Shown one piece after another: positions 1 through 6,232 of a DNA stretch of 21,476 bases (its first letter is position 1; the number at the start of each line of letters is the position of its first letter). Below the pieces are notes generated by a model. The model saw only the letters and a program-made list of their open reading frames with translations. It did no database searches and was not told the DNA's origin. This DNA is from Thermoplasmata archaeon (GTDB lineage: Archaea; Thermoplasmatota; DTKX01; GCA-020343715): contig CP070808.1 in the NCBI GenBank assembly GCA_020343715.1, positions 1,110,227-1,131,702 on the forward strand, given 5' to 3'. A program made the position numbers and the translations under genes.

Positions 1-1
1 C

Positions 2-1729
2 GAGGGGGGCGCGGGCACCCCCGTGTGGGCACCCGACGGGAGTCGCATCGCCTTCTCCAGGTCGGTGCTGGTGTCGCCTCACCTCAAGTGGGCCGAGGCG
101 GACGCCACCCACCAGGAGGTCTACGGCCTGCCCAACGAGCACTCCAAGGCCCGGGTGGAGACGGGCCTCCTGTTCCGCCACTGGGACCACTGGCGCGAAA
201 TGAAGAGGAGCCACGTGTTCATCGTCGACCTGGGGTCGGGGGACATGGAGGACGTGACCCCCGGGGACGCGGACGTCCCGCCCATCAGCCTTGGCGGCGG
301 CCAGGACTTCGTGTTCTCGCCACGGGGGGACGAGATCGCCTACATCAAGAACCCGGACAAGGTGGTGGCGAGGAGCGTCAACAACTCGGTCTTCGTGCAG
401 AAGCTGGCGGGCATCAAGCGCAAGGGAAGGGCCGTCAAGGTCTCGGACACCCGGGCCTGCGACAGCGACCCGGTCTACAGCCCCGACGGCCGTTACCTGG
501 CCTACCTGGGCTGCTCGAAGCCGGGCTACGAGGCCGACCGAAGGCGGGTCAAGCTGTACGACCGTCGGACCAAGCGGACCCGGTCCCTCACCGAGGACCT
601 GGACAGGTCGGCGGCCACCCTGGAGTTCTCCTCCGACGGGAAGGACGTCTACTTCCTCGCCCAGGACCGGGCCCACGTGTCTGTGTTCCGGATCCCGGTG
701 AAGGGCGGCGCCGCCAGACAGCTGACCGAGGGCACCACCAACTCCTTCTTAGCGGTCATCCCGGGGAGCAGGCAGCTGGTCGTCGGCCGCGAGTCGACGA
801 CCAGGCCCGTGGAGCTGTACCGGTTGACCCCCGGGAGGGGCATAGCTCCCATCGTCGAGAACGGGCCCGCGCCCAAGGGCACGCCCAAGGACGCGGGGGC
901 GAAGGTCGAGGCGTTGACCCGTCACAACGACCACCTGGGGAGGGAGGTGGAGATGAACGACATCGAGGAGTTCTGGTATACCGGCGCAGACGGGGACCCC
1001 GTACACGGCTGGCTGGTCAAGCCCCCGGGCTTCACCGCCAAGCGCAGGTGGCCCGTGGCCCTCATCATCCACGGAGGCCCCCAGAGCGCATTCCTGGACC
1101 ACTTCAACTACCGGTGGTCGGTCCAGATGTTCGCGTCCCAGGGCATGGTCGCCGTGCAGCTGAACCCCCGTGGCTCCTCGGGCTACGGGGACCGGTTCCA
1201 GGACCAGATTTCTGGTGACTGGGGGGGCAGGTGCTACGACGACCTGATGATGGGAGTGGACCACTTCCTCAAGCGGTACCGTTACATGGACGGCGACAGG
1301 ATGGTGGCCGCTGGAGCCTCCTTCGGGGGCTTCATGGTCAACTGGATCGCGGGTCATGACCACCGGTTCAAGGCCCTGGTGTCCCACGACGGCATCTTCA
1401 ACGCCGAGACGATGGCCTACTCCACCGAGGAGCTGTGGTTCGAGGAGTGGGAGCACGGCGGCCTCCCCCACACGAACCGCGAGAAGTTCCTGCAGTTCTC
1501 GCCCCACCTGCACGTGGCCAACTTCAAGACCCCAATGCTGGTGATCCAGGGCGAGCAGGACTTCCGGTGCCCCGCCTCGGAGGGCCTTTCGCTGTTCACG
1601 GCCCTCCAGACGATGGGAGTGGAGTCCAAGTTCCTATGGTTCCCCGACGAGGGCCACTGGGTGCTGAAGCCCGCGAACTCGCAGGTTTGGTACGCCAACG
1701 TGCTCGGTTGGCTCAAGGACCACGCCTAG
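2..1729 (+). CDS. S9 family serine peptidase (acylaminoacyl-peptidase / DPP-like), 5' end cut off
   Basis: This is a prolyl-oligopeptidase-family enzyme (COG1506 type) that should cleave short or N-blocked peptides. The reading frame is open to the window edge and reads into a PD40-like strand (VWAPDGSRIAFS) from its first codons, so the true start lies outside. The GTG at 23 is internal. The N-terminal half has further propeller strands (FSPRGDEIAY, YSPDGRYLAY, FSSDGKDVYF). The C-terminal half is an alpha/beta hydrolase with an HGGP oxyanion motif, the nucleophile in GASFGGF (Ser at base 1319), an Asp in GEQDFR (base 1559) and a His in DEGHWV (base 1655). Counted from base 23 these are residues 433, 513 and 545, the expected order of the triad. 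No signal peptide is visible because the N-terminus is missing. It converges on the pepD gene with only 16 bases between stop codons, and the pair suggests peptide degradation. Family assignment is firm; exact substrate is unknown. Confidence 0.95.
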   Translation, partial: EGGAGTPVWAPDGSRIAFSRSVLVSPHLKWAEADATHQEVYGLPNEHSKARVETGLLFRHWDHWREMKRSHVFIVDLGSGDMEDVTPGDADVPPISLGGGQDFVFSPRGDEIAYIKNPDKVVARSVNNSVFVQKLAGIKRKGRAVKVSDTRACDSDPVYSPDGRYLAYLGCSKPGYEADRRRVKLYDRRTKRTRSLTEDLDRSAATLEFSSDGKDVYFLAQDRAHVSVFRIPVKGGAARQLTEGTTNSFLAVIPGSRQLVVGRESTTRPVELYRLTPGRGIAPIVENGPAPKGTPKDAGAKVEALTRHNDHLGREVEMNDIEEFWYTGADGDPVHGWLVKPPGFTAKRRWPVALIIHGGPQSAFLDHFNYRWSVQMFASQGMVAVQLNPRGSSGYGDRFQDQISGDWGGRCYDDLMMGVDHFLKRYRYMDGDRMVAAGASFGGFMVNWIAGHDHRFKALVSHDGIFNAETMAYSTEELWFEEWEHGGLPHTNREKFLQFSPHLHVANFKTPMLVIQGEQDFRCPASEGLSLFTALQTMGVESKFLWFPDEGHWVLKPANSQVWYANVLGWLKDHA

Positions 1730-1745
1730 GTCCCTCGCCCCTCGC

Positions 1746-3203
1746 CTACGATGACAGGCGTGAGAGCAACGCCAGTACCCAGTTCCAGAAGGGTACCACC
1801 GTGGTCAGGTCGATGTACTCGTCCGGGCTGTGGGGGTTCTTGATGGTGGGCCCGATGGACACCATGTCCATGCCCGGGAACTTCTCCCCGATGATGCCCG
1901 TCTCCAGCCCCGCGTGGATGGCCTCGACCACCGGCGCCTCCCCGAACAGGTTGGCGTGGACGGCCTTGGCGATGCCCAAGAGCTCCGACTCGGGATTGGG
2001 CTGCCAGCCGGGGTAGGCGTTGGCGTGATGGACCTCGGCCCCCGCCAGGTTGCCTATGGCCTCGATGCGACCCCGGAGGGCCTCCAGGGCCTGGGCGATG
2101 GAGCTTCGGGTTGACAGCAGCACCACGAGCGCCCCGTCCTCGATCTTGATGGCCGCCAGGTTGGTGGAGCTCTCCACCAGCCCCTCGATGTCGTGACTGT
2201 ACTTCCAGACGCCGTGGGGCAGTGCCATGAGCAGCTCGACCAGACGGAAGCTGGAACCCACCGAGACGCACTTGCGGTCCGACTCGCCTATGATCTCCAG
2301 CTCCACCTTCAGGTCGGGCTCACGGGCCCCGTACTCCAGGCGGAATGCTATCTCGGCGTCGGACACCGCCTTCTGCAGCTCGGCCAGCTCGCCGGTGGTG
2401 AAGCCGACCTTGGCCCAAGCCTCCCTGGGGATGGCGTTGTGCTTGTCGCCGCCCTTGATGTCGATGACGGAGAGGTTCAGATCCCAGACGTTCCACATCA
2501 GTCGTGCCAGCAGCTTGATGGCGTTGGCCCGGTCCTCGTGGATGTCCACCCCCGAGTGGCCGCCCTTGAGGCCGGTGACCTTGATGAAGGCCTCGGTGCA
2601 GTGGGGCTGGAGGTGGTCGTGCTCCAAGAGGAGCTTCAAGGAGGTGTCGCCTCCCCCGGCGCAGCCGATGGTGACGACGCCCATGTCCTCGGAGTCCAGG
2701 TTTATCATGATGCGCCCCTTGAGGAAGCCGGGCTCCAGCTCGAAGGCACCGGTCAGGCCCGTCTCCTCGTCCACGGTGAACAGGGCCTCCAGGGGACCGT
2801 GCTCCAGGTCCGTCGACTCCAGGATGGCCATGGCGGTGGCGACCCCGATGCCGTTGTCGGCCCCCAGGGTCGTGCCCTTGGCGTACAGTAGGTCGCCACG
2901 CTGGTCGGGGACGATGCCCTGGGTCGCGAAGTCGTGCTCGGTGTCCGCGTTCTTCTCGCAGACCATGTCCAGGTGCCCCTGGAGGATGACACCCGGCGCG
3001 CTCTCCCGGGTGGGTGATGCGGGTTTCCTCACCACCACGTTCCCGGCGGCGTCCTGGACGTGCTCCAGGCCATGGGCCTCGGCGAAGCCCACCACGTACC
3101 TCCGCACGGCGTCCTCGTTCTTCGAGCACCGGGGTATCTTCATGATCGCGTCAAAGTGCTTCCACAGCAGGGCGGGCTCAAGGCCTTCCAGCTCAGGGTA
3201 CAT
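1746..3203 (-). CDS. pepD: Aminoacyl-histidine dipeptidase (PepD, peptidase family M20C)
   Basis: A cytosolic di-zinc dipeptidase that hydrolyses Xaa-His and other dipeptides. The 485-residue length is normal for PepD. All metal and catalytic residues can be placed: H77 and D79 in QGHLDMV, D116 in TLGADNGIG, the general-base pair E146-E147 in VDEETG, D170 in NLDSED, and the late His at 458 in KNPHSPDEY. Their spacing closely follows the E. coli enzyme as I recall it. The ATG at 3203 is preceded at 8 bases by GGAGGG (3212-3217), and a TATA-like TTATTTAC lies about 43 bases upstream. An out-of-frame ATG at 3210 is not the start. No signal peptide or membrane segment is seen. It lies downstream of the thioredoxin gene on the same strand, 90 bases away, but appears to have its own promoter. 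It converges on the S9 peptidase. Confidence 0.95.
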   Translation of the reverse strand: MYPELEGLEPALLWKHFDAIMKIPRCSKNEDAVRRYVVGFAEAHGLEHVQDAAGNVVVRKPASPTRESAPGVILQGHLDMVCEKNADTEHDFATQGIVPDQRGDLLYAKGTTLGADNGIGVATAMAILESTDLEHGPLEALFTVDEETGLTGAFELEPGFLKGRIMINLDSEDMGVVTIGCAGGGDTSLKLLLEHDHLQPHCTEAFIKVTGLKGGHSGVDIHEDRANAIKLLARLMWNVWDLNLSVIDIKGGDKHNAIPREAWAKVGFTTGELAELQKAVSDAEIAFRLEYGAREPDLKVELEIIGESDRKCVSVGSSFRLVELLMALPHGVWKYSHDIEGLVESSTNLAAIKIEDGALVVLLSTRSSIAQALEALRGRIEAIGNLAGAEVHHANAYPGWQPNPESELLGIAKAVHANLFGEAPVVEAIHAGLETGIIGEKFPGMDMVSIGPTIKNPHSPDEYIDLTTVVPFWNWVLALLSRLSS

Positions 3204-3211
3204 TCTTCATG

Positions 3212-3217
3212 CCCTCC
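3212..3217 (-). promoter_or_regulatory. Shine-Dalgarno site of pepD
   Basis: On the minus strand this reads GGAGGG, 8 bases before the ATG at 3203. It selects that ATG over the nearby out-of-frame ATG at 3210. Confidence 0.6.
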
Positions 3218-3240
3218 GTTCGACGGCAAATGGCGCAAGC

Positions 3241-3251
3241 TGTAAATAATC
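3241..3251 (-). promoter_or_regulatory. Putative TATA-box promoter of pepD
   Basis: The minus strand reads GATTATTTACA, an AT-rich island in GC-rich DNA, centred about 43 bases before the pepD ATG. With an archaeal TATA-to-start distance of about 25 bases, the leader would be about 17 bases. The geometry resembles that of the box before the 5560 gene. Confidence 0.5.
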
Positions 3252-3293
3252 CCTTCGTCCCCCGACCGCCTCGAGGTCCTCTGGACGCGGCCC

Positions 3294-3680
3294 TCAGGAG
3301 TACCTCTTCGCCATGTCGCCGATCTTGCCCTCCAGCTTCCGGCGGCTCATCTTGCCATGGTAGTTGCCCACGACCTGTCCGTAGGAGATGAACACCAGGT
3401 GCGGGATCGACAGCACGTCGTGGGCCTCGGCGAGCCTCCTGTGCCTCTCGATGTTCACCTTCCCGAAGGCGACCTTCCCCCGGTGCCGCTCGGCCATGTC
3501 CCTGATGATGGGCCTCATGGTCTTGCACGGCCCGCACCAGGAGGCCCAGAACTCGACCACGGAGAGGGGGTACTTGTCGACGAAGCCCTGGAACGACCGG
3601 TCGTCCAGCTCCACCGTGCCCCTGGGCCACTCCTTCTCTGACGGGGGCTCCCCCCTCGATCGCTTGCGGAACAGGGCCAT
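3294..3680 (-). CDS. Thioredoxin-family disulfide reductase
   Basis: A 128-residue thioredoxin-fold protein that should reduce disulfides of cytosolic target proteins. The active site WCGPC is at residues 48-52 (C49, C52), the classic thioredoxin sequence. The cis-proline is P93 in SIPH. The fold runs from about residue 22 to the end. The first 20 residues are a charged extension (FRKRSRG...EKEW) beyond the usual thioredoxin length of about 105-110; it is not hydrophobic, so not a signal peptide. The ATG at 3680 has a weak GAGG just upstream. The gene precedes pepD on the same strand. No thioredoxin reductase gene is in the window, so the electron donor cannot be inferred. Confidence 0.92.
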   Translation of the reverse strand: MALFRKRSRGEPPSEKEWPRGTVELDDRSFQGFVDKYPLSVVEFWASWCGPCKTMRPIIRDMAERHRGKVAFGKVNIERHRRLAEAHDVLSIPHLVFISYGQVVGNYHGKMSRRKLEGKIGDMAKRYS

Positions 3681-3948
3681 GGTCCTCGATGCTCCTACTG
3701 GGCAATCATGGTGTCGGTCGATGGATATCGGTCAGAATTGGAGGGCCCAGCCTCCATGTCCGTCGGGATCAAAAGAGGCTGAGGGAGGGTCCGGGGAGGT
3801 GTTGTACAAACTAGTACGACAAGGGGCCGAGACGGCCCCAAAGGGGGGGTTGGTGGGGAACGGACCCTGCCCTGCAGCGTCCTTTACTACACAGGCCTTT
3901 GATAAGTAACCTGCCCCGCACTGGGCTGGTGAGGCACCTGTGGACGCC
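3681..3948. other. 268-base intergenic region with two inverted repeats, no gene
   Basis: This is the longest non-coding gap. No convincing reading frame, tRNA or rRNA is seen. It contains a 7-bp hairpin with a 3-base loop (GGGGCCG-AGA-CGGCCCC, 3823-3839), an imperfect inverted repeat around TTGTAC and GTACGACAA (3802-3822), and an AT-rich patch at 3890-3912. The 5' part must hold the promoter of the minus-strand thioredoxin gene. The only TATA-like candidate I see is GATATCC near 3726, which is weak. Confidence 0.5.
3823..3839 (-). terminator. Candidate hairpin terminator for the GyrI-like gene
   Basis: A perfect 7-bp stem GGGGCCG/CGGCCCC closes a 3-base AGA loop. Read on the minus strand it is followed by only a short TTG, so it is a weak terminator candidate. 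It lies about 110 bases past the GyrI-like stop and before the thioredoxin gene. Confidence 0.25.
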
Positions 3949-4572
3949 TCACGGCTCGCCCACGGGTTGACGGAGGATGGTCTTCAATCGCTCTGGCGCG
4001 GTCCTCCTGGGATCGCCCAGGTAGATCTCATGGTGCTTCCCCCTGGGGACCCTCCCGCTATCCTCGATGTACTCGTGCAGCATGGCGATGGTGGGCGCCT
4101 CCTCGGCGTAGGGGCCCAAGTGCATGACCTGGGCCGATGGGCCCTCGTGGTACTCCTCAAGCCGAAGCTCGTTCACCGCCTCCAGCCCCTTCTTGTCAAG
4201 GACCTCCTGGCACGCGTCGTTGAACATCTCAGGGGTCACCTCCTCGGGCTGGAGGATCATCAGCGTCCACAGCCACTCCTCCCGGGCGTCCATCACGAAC
4301 ACCTCCATGTCCTCGGCCCACCACAGGCCCTGCAGCGGCATCACCACGTAGTTTAGGGCGGAGGGCCCCTTCTTGAGCTTGAACTTGAGGGTGTACGACA
4401 CGGCGTAGAGGGCGCCCGTGGCCTCTTGGAACCATTCGTTGTCGTTGGGGTTCCCAGTGCCGTCCACCATCGCGTACCTGAGGCTGGGGACGTCCACCAT
4501 CACGGGCTTCCTGGGAGCCTTGTAGAGGTCCGCCAGCTCCCTCTTGAGATCGATGCCTCCCATATCCAACAC
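3949..4572 (-). CDS. GyrI-like small-molecule-binding domain protein
   Basis: A 207-residue stand-alone GyrI-like/SOUL-fold protein (resembling COG4832 proteins). Family members bind small hydrophobic or drug-like molecules, and some have hydrolase activity; the ligand here is unknown. Features typical of the group are the opening DLKRELADLYKAP, the VPSLRYAMVDGTGNPN segment, LQGLWWAED, and a C-terminal HEIYLGDPRRTAPERLKT tail. There is no DNA-binding domain, signal peptide or membrane segment, so it is probably cytosolic. The start is GTG at 4572, chosen because GAGGG (4578-4582) sits 5 bases upstream; an ATG three codons later (4563) is the alternative, with a poor 14-base spacing. It diverges from the ogt-like gene across 181 bases. 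A hairpin overlaps its stop codon (3929-3952). Confidence 0.82.
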   Translation of the reverse strand: MLDMGGIDLKRELADLYKAPRKPVMVDVPSLRYAMVDGTGNPNDNEWFQEATGALYAVSYTLKFKLKKGPSALNYVVMPLQGLWWAEDMEVFVMDAREEWLWTLMILQPEEVTPEMFNDACQEVLDKKGLEAVNELRLEEYHEGPSAQVMHLGPYAEEAPTIAMLHEYIEDSGRVPRGKHHEIYLGDPRRTAPERLKTILRQPVGEP

Positions 4573-4710
4573 CTGTGCCCTCTGAGCCCTAATGACCCCT
4601 TTCGGTTAATGAGCATTGCGTATCGCGGGCGGATACATGGGGTTTCCCGTCATGGGCTCAAGTTTGGAGCGTCCTGGAGCGCCCCACTTCCACCGACCCC
4701 CCCGGCACCC

Positions 4711-4717
4711 TTATCAT
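4711..4717 (+). promoter_or_regulatory. Weak TATA-like promoter of the ogt gene
   Basis: TTATCAT lies 37-43 bases before the ATG at 4754, the same distance as other boxes in the window. The sequence is a poor TATA match, so this rests mainly on position. Confidence 0.35.
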
Positions 4718-4753
4718 CGTCTCCCCGCATCCCTCCACCCCGAGGGTGATACG

Positions 4754-5257
4754 ATGACGGACGAGTACAGGGCTTACGTGGAGACCCCCATGGGCTGGTT
4801 CTGCTTCATCGGTGACGACGAGGCGGTGACGATGGCCGGCTTCTCCGAGAGGAGGGGCGAGGACAGCCCAGACCTGCCCCCCCACATGGTGGAGTGCCGT
4901 CGGCAGGTGGAGGAGTACTCCCGCGGGGCACGGACGGAGTTCGACCTGCCCCTCCGGGCCGATGGGACCGAGTTCCAGAGGGCCGTATGGACCGAGATGT
5001 GTCGCATCCCCCACGGCGAGACGAGGAGCTACGGCCAGCTGGCGGAGGCCATAGGGAGGCCAGGCGCCGCGAGGGCCGTGGGCCAGGCCTGCCGTTCCAA
5101 TCCCATTGGCCTCATCCAGCCCTGCCACAGGGTGGTTGGTCACAACGGGGCCCTGGTGGGCTTCGGGGGCCAGGCCAAGGACCTGAGCCTGAAGCGGCAC
5201 CTCATCGAGCACGAGGCCTTAGGCTCCTCGGTCTCGATAGAGGACTACGGCAAATGA
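4754..5257 (+). CDS. ogt: Methylated-DNA--[protein]-cysteine S-methyltransferase (Ogt/MGMT)
   Basis: A suicide DNA repair protein that moves the alkyl group from O6-alkylguanine to its own cysteine. The 167-residue length is normal. The acceptor is C124 in PCHRVVGHNG. The arginine finger is R107 in AARAVG and the phosphate-rotating tyrosine is Y93 in SYGQLA. The spacings Y-R 14 and R-C 17 are identical to human MGMT (Y114, R128, C145). The residue two before the cysteine is Gln (LIQPCHR), where Ile or Val is usual. The start is ATG 4754 because GAGGGTGAT lies just before it; the frame is open to 4616, but that extension is Pro/His-rich and not protein-like. The stop is 6 bases from the stop of the convergent zinc-ribbon gene. 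Confidence 0.95.
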   Translation: MTDEYRAYVETPMGWFCFIGDDEAVTMAGFSERRGEDSPDLPPHMVECRRQVEEYSRGARTEFDLPLRADGTEFQRAVWTEMCRIPHGETRSYGQLAEAIGRPGAARAVGQACRSNPIGLIQPCHRVVGHNGALVGFGGQAKDLSLKRHLIEHEALGSSVSIEDYGK

Positions 5258-5263
5258 CCCCGT

Positions 5264-5560
5264 TCATTCGTAGAACTTGCGGCGGCCCAGGTCCTGGTCA
5301 TCCATCCTTGTGACCTCGGCGGCACGGAACATGTTGGACCTGCCCGAGGGCATCTGCACCTCGAACAGGGGGTACTCGCTGGCAAGGTCGTTAGTGTCCA
5401 CGACTATGCCGATCCTCCCCCCCACCTTGACGAACTCGTCATCCAACGGCAGCTGACACCCATCCTTGTGGCTAAGGAACTTGGAGACAACCATCTCCCT
5501 CCCCCTTCCCAAGGGTATCGAGTAACCCTTGCCACATACAGGACATATTGCATCTACCAA
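5264..5560 (-). CDS. Small zinc-ribbon-like protein of unknown function (TTG start)
   Basis: A 98-residue protein I do not recognise. The N-terminus has CPVCGKGY (C6, C9), followed by HKDGC (H31, C35), a plausible four-ligand zinc site. The rest is a small beta-rich domain (VKVGGRIGIVVDTND, YPLFEVQMPSGRSNMFRAAEV) and may be an SH3-like or OB-like barrel; that is inference. There is no membrane segment. The start is TTG at 5560: GAGGGG lies 7 bases upstream, a TATA box is about 41 bases upstream, and no ATG or GTG is in frame before the upstream stop. Zinc ribbons of this kind often occur in nucleic-acid-binding or transcription-associated proteins, but nothing here proves that. It lies 75 bases downstream of another zinc-ribbon gene on the same strand. 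Confidence 0.75.
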   Translation of the reverse strand: MVDAICPVCGKGYSIPLGRGREMVVSKFLSHKDGCQLPLDDEFVKVGGRIGIVVDTNDLASEYPLFEVQMPSGRSNMFRAAEVTRMDDQDLGRRKFYE

Positions 5561-5567
5561 GGAACGG

Positions 5568-5573
5568 CCCCTC
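5568..5573 (-). promoter_or_regulatory. Shine-Dalgarno site supporting a TTG start
   Basis: The minus strand reads GAGGGG, 7 bases before the TTG at 5560. With the nearby TATA box it supports initiation at TTG. Confidence 0.6.
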
Positions 5574-5596
5574 GCTAATCCTTTGAGCCCTCATCG

Positions 5597-5605
5597 CATA
5601 TATAG
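5597..5605 (-). promoter_or_regulatory. TATA-box promoter of the small zinc-ribbon gene
   Basis: The minus strand reads CTATATATG, centred 41 bases before the TTG start at 5560. The predicted transcript start is near 5575, giving a leader of about 15 bases. CCCAGAAT lies immediately upstream and may act as a BRE. Confidence 0.65.
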
Positions 5606-5635
5606 ATTCTGGGGAAAGGGTCCGGTGGGTCGCCC

Positions 5636-6061
5636 TCACTCGCTGGGGACGCCCGCCAGGGTGGTCTGGCCCCTCATGATGTCCAGGATGGCCAGGATGG
5701 CGAACGCGGTGGTGGCAAAGGTCCCCGCGTAGATCAGCGTGCGCTGACTGTCGCCGATGCTGTCCACCTCCTCGCCCCGGACCCATGTGTCCCAACGCAT
5801 CAGGAGAACGGTCCCCGAGAAGGCCAGGACGGTGAGGAGGACGAAGATCAGACCCCATCGGCTGAAGATGGGCTCGGGGGGGACCACCTCCTCCCTTACC
5901 TCGGGCAGCCTGGGGTCCACCAGCCTCACTGGCTCCTCACCGATCTCCACGGACTCCGTCCCGTCCCAGTCTATCTCCACACCACAGGAAGGGCACTCCT
6001 CCTTTCCGAAGCCGAAGGACGCACCGCAATCAGGACACTCGTACTCGTTCCCTCTCCCCAT
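5636..6061 (-). CDS. Membrane protein with N-terminal zinc ribbon, function unknown
   Basis: A 141-residue protein. The first 28 residues form a double-CxxC zinc ribbon (YECPDCGASF ... EECPSCGVEI; Cys at 9, 12, 23, 26). An acidic linker follows, then two hydrophobic helices: WGLIFVLLTVLAFSGTVLLM at about residues 69-88, and LIYAGTFATTAFAILAIL at about 109-126. With no signal peptide, both ends are probably cytoplasmic and the ribbon is held at the inner membrane face. Small archaeal membrane proteins with this layout are common and mostly uncharacterised. It diverges from the winged-helix surface sensor gene across 171 bases. A weak TATA-like GAAATAG lies about 48 bases upstream. I do not assign a function. 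Confidence 0.8.
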   Translation of the reverse strand: MGRGNEYECPDCGASFGFGKEECPSCGVEIDWDGTESVEIGEEPVRLVDPRLPEVREEVVPPEPIFSRWGLIFVLLTVLAFSGTVLLMRWDTWVRGEEVDSIGDSQRTLIYAGTFATTAFAILAILDIMRGQTTLAGVPSE

Positions 6062-6163
6062 GACATCGACCCCCCTGGGAGTGTCGGTCGTCCAATGGTG
6101 CGATTCCCTATTTCAACCTTTTGGGGCCCCTGAACCGCAGGAGCCTGGCCGTCCATCAAATGA

Positions 6164-6190
6164 CAAACCACACCAGAACGGGTATATATG
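6164..6190 (+). promoter_or_regulatory. Promoter of the winged-helix surface sensor gene with shared upstream element
   Basis: A strong TATA box (TATATATG, 6183-6190) lies about 46 bases before the GTG start, placing transcription start near 6212 and giving a leader of about 20 bases. Immediately upstream is an element matching TGWCAAASCACACCAKAA (6161-6178). The same element lies at the same distance from the TATA box of the next gene (9576-9593). An ATG inside the TATA box (6188) cannot be the translation start. Confidence 0.75.
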
Positions 6191-6217
6191 CTCCCACCTA
6201 ATCAACGGGTCGAGCAA

Positions 6218-6223
6218 GGAGGT
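6218..6223 (+). promoter_or_regulatory. Shine-Dalgarno site fixing the GTG start at 6233
   Basis: GGAGGT lies 9 bases before GTG 6233. It shows that the protein starts with VRSRKLSILLL, directly at the signal sequence, not at the ATG inside the TATA box. Confidence 0.75.
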
Positions 6224-6232
6224 CATAGGCCC

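Noticed and set aside
25..1218. 397-codon alternative frame overlapping the S9 peptidase
   Set aside because: Arg/Gly/Pro-rich translation typical of an off-frame reading; the other frame encodes a complete hydrolase triad.
3929..3952. Inverted repeat GTGAGGC/GCCTCAC over the stop codon of the GyrI-like gene as a terminator
   Set aside because: No T-tract follows on the minus strand; kept only as a weak structural note.
4616..4753. N-terminal extension of the Ogt/MGMT protein
   Set aside because: The added sequence is Pro/His/Arg-rich with no homology I recognise, and a good ribosome site directly precedes the ATG at 4754.
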